In this document: positions 6,819 to 12,836 of the stretch, piece after piece
Numbering within the stretch: position 1 is the stretch's first letter
Layout: each line of letters begins with the position of its first letter
NCBI GenBank assembly: GCA_964515255.1
Contig: CAZETL010000023.1
Coordinates: forward strand, 1 to 14,186
DNA length: 14,186 nt
Source of the DNA: GCA-016699975 sp964515255
GTDB lineage: Bacteria > Patescibacteriota > Minisyncoccia > Moranbacterales > UBA1568
Reading direction: 5' to 3'
Translations under genes and position numbers: made by a program
The notes under the pieces: generated by a model
Told to the model about the DNA's origin: nothing
The model's database searches: none
The model's input: the letters and a program-made list of their open reading frames with translations, nothing else

Positions 6819-7478
6819 CTAGAGGGAGGAAACTCGATTCGCATACTGCTTGAGATGCGAGATCTGCTGACTGCTCAGCTGTTTCGACTTCCCGATGGCC
6901 TCTTGAATAAGAGTCTTCGAAAACTCGAGGCTGGTTCCAGTGTTGATGCGACCGTGCGGAACGCGCTTCCGGAGATAGTCCTCGACGTATATCTTCTGCT
7001 CTTTCGTGATGCTTGAATCGGGATTCTTTTCGAGGTAGTTCTTGAGAGCCCGGCGCGCAAGGTGAGTCGCTCCATCTCCTCGGCTGGCAGACTCAATGAA
7101 GGCTGTATCCGTTTCCTTGCTCTCCATAGAAGGGCTTGCGCTGACTGGCTTTGTAGCAACTGCAGACGCTTCCTTTTTCGGAGCTGGCGCATCTTTGGTG
7201 TCTTTCGCAACTTCTTTTTCGGCAGCAGCGGTTTTGGTGTCTGGTGAGACTGCGTCGCTATCCGACTTGGAGTCGTCGCTCGCTTCTTCGGAAGATGTCT
7301 CCTCGCTGATCGACGGAGCCTGCGATCGCTGAGAGTATGAATAGATACCTCCGGCGATAGCAAAGACTACGAGGATGCTGAGGATGATGCGGAGATTATC
7401 CTCAAGCCATGCTTTGAAACCGCCTTCGCTTTCTTCATCGTCATCCATCTCTGTTAGTTCGTCATTCTCGTTCTTCAT
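6819..7478 (-). CDS. Single-pass membrane protein with low-complexity linker and LysM-like/helical C-terminal domain
   Basis: 219 residues with no named function. It has an acidic cytoplasmic N-terminus (1-20), one membrane helix at 31-48 (IILSILVVFAIAGGIYSY) flanked by Arg30 and Arg51, then a Ser/Ala/Glu/Lys-rich disordered stretch (52-122). A folded C-terminal part (about 125-219) contains GDGATHLARRALKNYL (134-149) and a run of amphipathic helices. That segment resembles the start of LysM-type domains (GDxxxxLAR), which bind peptidoglycan, but the rest does not clearly match. From memory, CPR genomes commonly encode such proteins with a GDGxTHLARRAL core; this needs a search. The start is well fixed by AGGTGA (7485-7490) six bases before the ATG and by a strong promoter at 7558-7586. 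It is probably an envelope protein with its C-terminal part outside. Convergent with pilC. Confidence 0.8.
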   Translation of the reverse strand: MKNENDELTEMDDDEESEGGFKAWLEDNLRIILSILVVFAIAGGIYSYSQRSQAPSISEETSSEEASDDSKSDSDAVSPDTKTAAAEKEVAKDTKDAPAPKKEASAVATKPVSASPSMESKETDTAFIESASRGDGATHLARRALKNYLEKNPDSSITKEQKIYVEDYLRKRVPHGRINTGTSLEFSKTLIQEAIGKSKQLSSQQISHLKQYANRVSSL

Positions 7479-7484
7479 AGATAT

Positions 7485-7490
7485 TCACCT
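7485..7490 (-). promoter_or_regulatory. Shine-Dalgarno site of the - strand membrane protein gene
   Basis: AGGTGA on the - strand, six bases before the ATG at 7478-7476. Most genes in this window lack such a site, so it helps to fix this start. Confidence 0.7.
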
Positions 7491-7557
7491 GCCTTTCCAG
7501 TGTTACAGATAAAACAGTACAGCAGCTTTCGTTGAAGTGCAGTCGACCTTCCCACTT

Positions 7558-7586
7558 ATTGTACGGTTGCCGACTTTGAGCGTCAA
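7558..7586 (-). promoter_or_regulatory. Sigma-70-type promoter of the - strand membrane protein gene
   Basis: On the - strand, TTGACG (7586-7581) and TACAAT (7563-7558) are separated by exactly 17 bases, the best -35/-10 match in the window. Transcription would start near 7551, giving a leader of about 70 bases before the ATG at 7478. No operator or riboswitch is evident in that leader. Confidence 0.75.
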
Positions 7587-7873
7587 CTGGACAAAAAATC
7601 AAGTTCCTGATTCTAACTTTTCCGAAATGTCACGGAGTTTCGGAAGAATTTCGCGTTCTGCGCTAAATGACAGATGGTCCGGGAGAAGCTGAATATTTTT
7701 TACTGGAGTAACTGGTGCGCATTCAGAGAGTTTGCATTCTCATTTTTTTTTGCGTTGAAGGTGAAGGATATCACCGATGTTGGAAATATATTTCTGTTGC
7801 TAAAAAATTACTCATATATTTTTCCCGACAAATTTTTTTTGGCATTCTGGAACAAAAAAATTATTGACGACAC
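7587..7873. other. Intergenic stretch without a supported gene
   Basis: This divergent intergenic region becomes very AT-rich after about 7735. A 78-codon open frame starts at ATG 7674, but it is rich in Phe/Ile/Lys as expected from A+T bias, has no ribosome site, and runs through the promoter of the next gene. I do not regard it as a gene. Confidence 0.6.
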
Positions 7874-7902
7874 TTGTATTGCAAAAAAAAATCATGTATA
7901 TT
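7874..7902 (+). promoter_or_regulatory. Candidate promoter of the lysine-rich peptide gene
   Basis: TTGTAT (7874-7879) and TATATT (7897-7902) are spaced by 17 bases inside an A/T-rich stretch containing an A9 run, which could act as an UP- or bend-type element. The start would be near 7909, about 50 bases before the ATG. A TTGACG at 7864-7869 is a better -35 but lies 27 bases from the -10. Confidence 0.5.
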
Positions 7903-7944
7903 TTCTGTAGAGAATATTTTTTCTCAAAAAGAAAAATAAAACGG

Positions 7945-7954
7945 AAGGAGGTGA
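7945..7954 (+). promoter_or_regulatory. Perfect Shine-Dalgarno site of the lysine-rich peptide gene
   Basis: AAGGAGGTGA is fully complementary to the 3' end of 16S rRNA and sits seven bases before the ATG. It is the strongest ribosome site in the window and decides that the very short frame at 7962 is translated. Confidence 0.85.
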
Positions 7955-7961
7955 CCATACT

Positions 7962-8027
7962 ATGGCAGCAAAGAAAAAAGCAAAGAAGACCACAAAGAAG
8001 AAGGCGACCAAGAAGAAGAAAAAGTAG
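7962..8027 (+). CDS. Lysine-rich 21-residue basic peptide
   Basis: A complete micro-ORF of 21 codons: Met-Ala-Ala, then only Lys, Ala and Thr (14 Lys, 4 Ala and 2 Thr of 21 residues). It has all the parts of a real, highly expressed gene: a candidate promoter, a perfect Shine-Dalgarno site, and a strong terminator starting 27 bases after the stop. The composition resembles the basic tails of histone H1-like or HU-type nucleoid proteins and ribosomal protein extensions. A DNA-, RNA- or polyphosphate-binding role is likely, but this is inference from charge alone. Lys is encoded by both AAG and AAA, so it is not a simple poly-A artefact. It stands alone between a divergent membrane protein gene and a small membrane protein gene. 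Confidence 0.78.
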   Translation: MAAKKKAKKTTKKKATKKKKK

Positions 8028-8053
8028 TTCTTCTGGTTTTGATCCGAATCGAT

Positions 8054-8079
8054 AAACGCCCTGCGATTGCGGGGCGTTT
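8054..8079 (+). terminator. Intrinsic terminator of the lysine-rich peptide gene
   Basis: An 11-base-pair stem AAACGCCCTGC / GCGGGGCGTTT (one T-G wobble) with a GATT loop, followed by a pyrimidine-rich tail (CTGTTCTCC). The stem starts 27 bases after the stop codon at 8025-8027. Confidence 0.88.
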
Positions 8080-8199
8080 CTGTTCTCCAAAAATGGAATG
8101 AGAACAAGTTCCGTTGCAGCAATAAAGAGAGGGTTTCGGAGTGAAGAGTGCGGAGGATTTCTTGGAGAAGTTCTTGCTGTGCAGAGCCTGCGGGTTTTC

Positions 8200-8208
8200 T
8201 GTTAGAAT
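8200..8208 (+). promoter_or_regulatory. Candidate extended -10 promoter for the small membrane protein gene
   Basis: TGTTAGAAT matches the extended -10 form seen upstream of the kinase gene (TGATAGAAT at 2054-2062). There is no good -35. It predicts a start near 8215 and a leader of about 100 bases before ATG 8318, which argues against the upstream GTG at 8141 as the gene start. Confidence 0.35.
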
Positions 8209-8317
8209 TCGATCAAGTCTTAGGATTTCGTTGCACGTTCTCTCTTTATCTGTTTTTTTGGCGGAAGCTTACCACATCGACGGGGAAGCGCGTTTGCTGG
8301 TATCTTATTCGAGCAGT

Positions 8318-8665
8318 ATGAATACCTCGAGGAAAAAATTTGTTTTGTTCTTCGTTATCTTCGGGTTTGGTTTTCTTTTTGTGACCACTTCGCTTCTAGG
8401 ATCAATGGGTCCGCGAGGTTTTCCTCAATCGCCCGATTCCATTCTTCAAACTGGTAGCGACTCGCCAGTAGCCTGGAAGAGAACCGCGTCCGCGATACTA
8501 GTGCCTGTCAAGATCATTTTAATAGGACCGTTGCTATTGCCTCAAATTCACTTCTTGAAAGAAGATCCTCCTCCTCCACTCATTGGCGTGTATCTTGTCT
8601 GCTATTGGAGTGTTCTTGCTCTGATTCTTCGGGCTCTTATTGGCAAGATTTTAAAGCGCTTCTGA
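8318..8665 (+). CDS. Small three-helix membrane protein, function unknown
   Basis: 115 residues from ATG 8318. Three hydrophobic segments are visible: near the N-terminus after a basic MNTSRKK lead (FVLFFVIFGFGFLFVTTSLLG), in the middle (SAILVPVKIILIGPLLLPQI) and at the C-terminus (LIGVYLVCYWSVLALILRALIG). It ends in basic KILKRF. A short Pro-rich loop (EDPPPP) precedes the last helix. No catalytic motif is seen and I do not recognise the family. The frame is open back to a GTG at 8141, adding 59 residues. That extension would cross a candidate promoter and has no membrane-protein character, so I prefer 8318. No ribosome site is obvious for either start. Confidence 0.6.
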   Translation: MNTSRKKFVLFFVIFGFGFLFVTTSLLGSMGPRGFPQSPDSILQTGSDSPVAWKRTASAILVPVKIILIGPLLLPQIHFLKEDPPPPLIGVYLVCYWSVLALILRALIGKILKRF

Positions 8666-8996
8666 CGCTGTGAAGTGGATGAGTTTAACAAAGGGGCTAA
8701 TCTTTCGCAATTTGATGGATTTTTGATGAAGTAGCTTCTATTTCACCAAACTAGTTCGAATCAGTTTGTTGAAGATGCCACAGTTTATTTTTATTTGCGA
8801 GTAAAATCAAATAATACAAAAATTTATATTGTGAGAAGTATTCATTCTTACGCAAGAACCGTTACAGATGAAGAGCTTTCGAAGGAAGGCATTGGAATTG
8901 GAAATGACTGGGATAGCAATTCTCCCCGGGTGTAAGCCCGGGGAAAGCGGACTTCGCTCCATGTTTCTTGTAGAAGAGAAAAGATAGAACATAGCT
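8666..8996. other. Intergenic stretch at the left edge of the low-GC block
   Basis: About 330 bases with no gene I can support. The A+T-rich first half contains CAAACT / AGTTTG (8746-8767 region) around GTTCGAATC, which looks superficially like a tRNA T-arm but has no rest of a tRNA. The second half holds a strong GC hairpin (8923-8944) followed by a smaller one. Short frames on the - strand across the hairpin are not convincing. Confidence 0.5.
8923..8958. repeat. Tandem hairpins upstream of the glycosyltransferase gene
   Basis: A perfect 8-base-pair stem TCCCCGGG / CCCGGGGA with loop TGTAAG (8923-8944) is followed by AGCG-GACTT-CGCT (8946-8958). No T-tract follows, so this is not a standard terminator. 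It lies 39 bases before the glycosyltransferase start. It could be a REP-type palindrome, the subterminal hairpin of a lost IS200/IS605-like element, or a structured leader. Confidence 0.5.
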
Positions 8997-9824
8997 ATGG
9001 AAATGATTAGTGTTATAACCCCTTGTCTCAATATTCGAAAGGATAGACGTGAAGAATTCTTCCATAAAATGATGGAAGGTGTACACAATCAGTCGTATCA
9101 GGGCGTTGAGCATATAGTTATAGATGGTGGTTCGGAGGATGGAACCCTGGAAGTACTGAAGGAATATCGCAGGCATGGATGGATTGGCACGCTCGTTTCT
9201 GAGAAAGATTCTGGTGTTTATGAGGCTATGAACAAAGGAATTGCTCTTGCTCGTGGCCGATATATAAACATAATGAATACCGACGATTATCCGATGGATG
9301 ATAACTTTTTCTCGGAATCAATACTTGAACTAGAGAGAAGTGGGTGTGACTTTTCTCATGCTGACAGGATAATCCAGTCAAGAAGCGGTGGTATAGATAC
9401 AGTAAAGAGGGGCGATGAAAGAGTAGCGTTTTTTCGTATGCCGTTTCGACATCAGACCATGATCGTCAGAAGAGATGTATATAACTCTATTGGTTTGTAT
9501 AGTGAACAATACACGATAGCTTCGGATTATGATTTTATTTTGAAAATGCTTCTGGCTGGTAAAGTGGGAGTGCATATTCCCAAAGTCTATATCCGTTCTT
9601 TAGACGGAGGCATTTCATCCAATCGAGAGAAGTGTGTAGAAGAGATTCCCAATGTTATATACGAGCGCTACGGAAGAATCCTTAGCCTGTCTCGAGAGGA
9701 CTGTAAAGATATCTATTTAAGGAAACCCTCTTTCGGTCTGCTGCTTAAAATACTCTGTATCCAGGACCGGAGAATACGGAATTCTTTGCTGTATGGTTTT
9801 AAACAGGGTTTGTTGGGACAATGA
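8997..9824 (+). CDS. Family 2 glycosyltransferase (GT-A fold)
   Basis: 275 residues, cytoplasmic or membrane-associated, transferring a sugar from a nucleotide-sugar to a glycan or lipid acceptor. The N-terminal GT-A fold is complete: SVITPCLN (first strand), VIDGGSEDGT (41-50, nucleotide binding), EKDSGVYEAMNKGIALARG (69-87) and the metal-binding NTDD (94-97). A later SDYDF segment is at the usual acceptor/base position. No membrane helix is seen. This pattern fits the WcaA-like enzymes that build surface polysaccharides. ATG 9003 (MISVITP) is an equally plausible start. Sugar and acceptor cannot be told. It is alone, not in a polysaccharide cluster, with low G+C (39% in a sampled 120 bases) against the 51-55% core, so recent acquisition is likely. 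Confidence 0.88.
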   Translation: MEMISVITPCLNIRKDRREEFFHKMMEGVHNQSYQGVEHIVIDGGSEDGTLEVLKEYRRHGWIGTLVSEKDSGVYEAMNKGIALARGRYINIMNTDDYPMDDNFFSESILELERSGCDFSHADRIIQSRSGGIDTVKRGDERVAFFRMPFRHQTMIVRRDVYNSIGLYSEQYTIASDYDFILKMLLAGKVGVHIPKVYIRSLDGGISSNREKCVEEIPNVIYERYGRILSLSREDCKDIYLRKPSFGLLLKILCIQDRRIRNSLLYGFKQGLLGQ

Positions 9825-9911
9825 GACAGATGTCTGATCTACTCAATCTAGTATTGAATCCTTGCTTCTTCAAAACTGGTTCGAACTTCTTCTAGTGTTC
9901 GGAGCAGTGTC

Positions 9912-9940
9912 AAAAAAAGGCTTACATAAGCCTTACTTTT
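9912..9940 (+). terminator. Probable terminator after the glycosyltransferase gene
   Basis: An A-run, then AAGGCTTA-CA-TAAGCCTT (9917-9934; effectively a 7-base-pair stem with loop ACAT), then ACTTTT. It lies 87 bases after the stop. The short A/T-rich stem makes it weaker than the two GC-rich terminators in the window. The rest of 9825-10067 shows nothing else I can support. Confidence 0.5.
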
Positions 9941-10067
9941 CTACCACGAAATGAATGCCTGATCTCAACACAAGATATGTGAATGAGACGATTGGGTAAA
10001 ATACAGCCTACTCCGGAAACAGAGTAACCCCTTCTCTTTGTCAGAAAACCGTGATACTTTCTCGTAT

Positions 10068-11702
10068 ATGAGAAAGAAGCTTCTTTTTTCAATGTTAGCA
10101 GTTTTCCTCTTTGTGACGGGGGCTTTTTTCATATGGAAAGAAAAGGATTTAGCCTTGTATCAGATTCGAGTAAGCGGGAATCAAGCAAATACTCATTTGG
10201 TGGAGACTTCTATAGAAACGCCTGGCATTGGATACGATGCTTGGAAGGAAAGCCATTTAGAGAGAGTGCAGTTGGCTGGTTATTACTCTAAAGATTCAGA
10301 AGGGGCATATTGGTATCACATGAAAATTACTGGTGCAGATCCAGATACCTTTGATGTCTACAATGATCGCTATGCTCACGACAAATCGAATGTCTATTAC
10401 GCAGGGAATAGTGATTTATATACCATTATCGGAGCTGATGCCACGAATTTCCAAGTACTAGGAGATGGGTATGCCAAAGACAAAAGCCGCGTTTACTTTC
10501 GAGGAGAGGAGTTAGCGGGTACGGATTCTGAGACGTTTACGAAATTGGGTCCGGTTGATGTTCTGTATGCCAAAGATAGGAATTACGTCTATAGGGAGAG
10601 TAAAAGACTCTCTGGGTTTGATGCTCAAAGCTTTCGTGTCTTGGAAAAATATGATCGATCACCTGTTTTTTTGGCCGATAAATACAAGGTAGCCATTGAG
10701 TCAACTTTAGATGCCGAGGATAAACTTCAGACTAAAAAGATAAAGGGAGCAGACCCTGCCACTTTTGTAGCCTTGGGGGGATTGTGGGGGAAGGACAAAA
10801 CGCACACATTCTACGATACCAAGTTGATTAGTGGGGGAGATCCGGAAACGTTTCAGGTGCTAGGAACGAATAGTAGTGATTTTGGTCAGATGCCCTATGC
10901 AAAGGACGGGAATCATGTTTACTACCGAGACAAAATCCTTGCTGGCACTGATGCAGAATCATTTAGGGTGGTTGAAGATGCGCAGCTTATCCCAGGATAT
11001 TTTGGAGAGGATGTCAATTCGGCGTATTGGGACGGTGATACATTCCCAAAACAAGATCTTATTTCCCTGCAGAAAGGGAAGATTCCCTCAAGCGCGAAAA
11101 GTTTGGGAAACAATTATTATCTGTACCGTGAGAGCATTTACCATTACGAGCCTCCGGTTCAAGCAGCTGCTTATTTTGGTCTAGTCTATGCACAGTATTC
11201 ACCAGAGCAAGTCTTGGCTGACCCTGCTACATTTCAAGTCTTAAAAAACGGTTATGCTCGTGATAAAGAGTACGTCTACCATGAAGGCAATAAGCTCACT
11301 AATGATCCAGATCAGAGTTTTATACTCCTCAAACCCCCGTATTCCAAAACAAATAATGCCGTTTTTCTTTACAACAATGCTATAGAGGGTGCTTTGTCAG
11401 ACTCTTTTGAGATTTTAAGTCGTGGATATGCCAAAGACGCCAAGTCGGTCTTTTACTCTGACAAACGAGTTACGGGAGCTGACTCAGCTTCATTTGAAGT
11501 TTTGGGTCAAGGATTAAGTTCAGATGAAGATGCCTGGGGTGGTAGACCGTTCTACTACAATTATGCTCAAGATGCTGGTAGCATATTCTGTGAAGCATCA
11601 AAACTACCTGATGCAGATCCAAAAACTTTTATTTTGAAAGGTAAGAATGATATGCCTCAGGATAAATTCCATCACTACGATGGATGTGAGGTAAGAGATT
11701 AG
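10068..11702 (+). CDS. Membrane-anchored DKNYY-repeat protein
   Basis: 544 residues. MRKK is followed by a hydrophobic helix (4-23) acting as signal anchor or uncleaved signal peptide, so the remainder should be outside the membrane. The body is a long array of DKNYY-family repeats. Each unit pairs a GADPxTFxVL-like segment with a YAKDKxxVYY-like segment. About nine copies of the second motif can be counted (for example YAHDKSNVYY, YAKDKSRVYF, YAKDGNHVYY, YAKDAKSVFY) and about twelve of the first. DKNYY proteins are of unknown function and occur in Gram-negatives and CPR bacteria as exported repeat proteins, perhaps binding carbohydrate or protein partners. I choose ATG 10068, not TTG 10038, because it places the basic residues and helix at the very start. 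G+C is about 41%, unlike the core genes, and the gene stands alone. Confidence 0.85.
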   Translation: MRKKLLFSMLAVFLFVTGAFFIWKEKDLALYQIRVSGNQANTHLVETSIETPGIGYDAWKESHLERVQLAGYYSKDSEGAYWYHMKITGADPDTFDVYNDRYAHDKSNVYYAGNSDLYTIIGADATNFQVLGDGYAKDKSRVYFRGEELAGTDSETFTKLGPVDVLYAKDRNYVYRESKRLSGFDAQSFRVLEKYDRSPVFLADKYKVAIESTLDAEDKLQTKKIKGADPATFVALGGLWGKDKTHTFYDTKLISGGDPETFQVLGTNSSDFGQMPYAKDGNHVYYRDKILAGTDAESFRVVEDAQLIPGYFGEDVNSAYWDGDTFPKQDLISLQKGKIPSSAKSLGNNYYLYRESIYHYEPPVQAAAYFGLVYAQYSPEQVLADPATFQVLKNGYARDKEYVYHEGNKLTNDPDQSFILLKPPYSKTNNAVFLYNNAIEGALSDSFEILSRGYAKDAKSVFYSDKRVTGADSASFEVLGQGLSSDEDAWGGRPFYYNYAQDAGSIFCEASKLPDADPKTFILKGKNDMPQDKFHHYDGCEVRD

Positions 11703-11860
11703 TCCTGATAAACCTTGCTCTTAGACCTGTATTTGATTCTGGAAATAGTGGAACGAGTAGCGGGGTAAAACCTATGCGCTTTGTTCCAGAAACCTTTTCA
11801 ATCTAAAATAGTAGAACTTTGAGGCTTTATCTTCTTGTATAGAGGTTCTAATAGTGTTCA
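11703..11860. other. Intergenic right edge of the low-GC block with a nested inverted repeat
   Basis: No gene. It contains nested complementary arms: GGAAC (11750-11754) with GTTCC (11783-11787), AGCG (11759-11762) with CGCT (11777-11780), and GGT (11764-11766) with ACC (11770-11772). No T-tract follows on either strand. It could be a weak terminator for the DKNYY gene or for prmC, or a structured boundary element. Confidence 0.4.
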
Positions 11861-12836
11861 TCAGGCGGAGCGTCTGACGGAAATATGCGCTGCGCGAAGT
11901 TTCCCGGCGAGGTCTTTCATGAACTCTATCCGGGCAGAGGGAAAAAGTTTTTTCGAAATATCGGAGATGCTTTTGCATTGCCCGGGATCAATCTCGAGGA
12001 GAATATGTGAGTTCGCTGGTTGCGGGCGGAGTCTTTCTCGGATCTTCGAGAAGTCAACGAGGAGTCGCCGTATATGGGAAAGGCCGTCTTCGCCGCTTTC
12101 GAGCGCTGTTCTTGGCTCATAGTTCCGGACGTCCTCCGGTGCTTCCTGATATTGTTTCTCGGAAAGATAGGGCAGATTCGCAGTGATGATGCATTGATCT
12201 ATTCCCTGGAAGTATTTTTCTGGAATTTTTTGAAGGAGATCGGAGTGGAAGCATCGGATCGATCGGCTGGATCCGATATCCCGAATGTTTTTGCGGGCTA
12301 CGCGAAGAGCGGGTTCCGAAAAATCCGTACCGATGAGGGAGATGCTTGCTTGGTCGACGGATCGATCGGCATCGAGTTCTTTTGCGACGGTTGCAACGAT
12401 ATTTCCGGATCCGGTTCCGACGTCGACAAACAATATGCGCTGTGGAGATATTCCCGGCCTTGGTTTCGCGGAAGAGCGCGCGAGTATTTCCAGAGCGTTT
12501 TCGACGAGGAGCTCGGTCTCGGGGCGCGGAATAAGTACGCGTTCATCTACATAAAAATCTTTGCNNNNNNNNNNTAAGCGTATGTCGGTTGACTCGGAAG
12601 TTTCTTCCGAAGAATTCTTTTTGTCCGAGAATGAGGGCGATTGGCTTGCGATTCTCTCTTTCGGAGACGGACAGCAAGAATTTTTTAGCAAGCGACGACG
12701 GAACTCTGTATTCCGGATGCGCGATTATAAATGCCCTCTCTTTTTTTAGGATATTTGCAAGGAGGAGTTCGCTCTCCATGCGGGAGATGCGAAGCGACGG
12801 CTGGGTCGCGAGGAGCGTCTCGACGGAAGCGCTCAT
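11861..12836 (-). CDS. prmC: Release factor glutamine methyltransferase, interrupted by a scaffold gap
   Basis: PrmC (HemK) uses S-adenosylmethionine to methylate the Gln of the GGQ motif in RF1/RF2, raising termination efficiency. The N-terminal helical domain (12836 to 12575) ends at GQKEFFGRNFRVNRHTL. After ten Ns the protein resumes at 12564 with KDFYVDERVLIPRPETELLVE. Next come the methyltransferase motif VDVGTGSGNI, the acidic ligand region LIGTDFSEPAL, the catalytic ANLPYL (normally NPPY, here NLPY) and the C-terminal strand segment RIEFMKDLAGK. With exactly ten Ns the two halves are out of frame, so the gap length is a placeholder. FRVNRHTL on one side and FYVDERVL on the other occupy the same family position, so the halves overlap and may come from different genes. 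The start overlaps the prfA stop by ATGA, the usual translational coupling of this pair. Confidence 0.85.
12565..12574. other. Scaffold gap (10 Ns) inside prmC
   Basis: A run of ten Ns, probably a fixed placeholder. It falls just before the LIPRPETE motif of prmC and breaks the frame; the protein segments on either side are redundant rather than separated. Confidence 0.98.

Noticed and set aside
7674..7910. 78-codon + strand open frame in the AT-rich intergenic region
   Set aside because: Phe/Ile/Lys-rich composition follows the A+T bias, there is no ribosome site, and it crosses the promoter of the lysine-rich peptide gene.
8141..8317. GTG-started N-terminal extension of the small membrane protein
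   Set aside because: The 59 added residues have no membrane or domain character and include a candidate promoter; ATG 8318 gives a normal basic-then-hydrophobic N-terminus.
8744..8768. GTTCGAATC with flanking CAAACT/AGTTTG, resembling a tRNA T-arm, and a similar GGTTCGAAC near 9872
   Set aside because: No acceptor stem, anticodon arm or D-arm can be placed around either copy, and a 12-base near-match twice in 14 kb is expected by chance.
8990..8999. Perfect palindrome CATAGCTATG over the glycosyltransferase start codon
   Set aside because: A single 10-base palindrome in 14 kb is not remarkable and no second operator-like copy was seen.
8862..9176. Two - strand open frames over the GC hairpin and the glycosyltransferase start
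   Set aside because: Short, overlapping each other and antisense to the glycosyltransferase; no domain signature or ribosome site.
11750..11787. Possible integron attC-type recombination site
   Set aside because: The arms do not end in the RYYYAAC/GTTRRRY core sites, and no integrase is present.
12020..12577. Long + strand open frames across prmC and prfA
   Set aside because: They are antisense to genes with complete, motif-rich protein matches and carry no family signature themselves.
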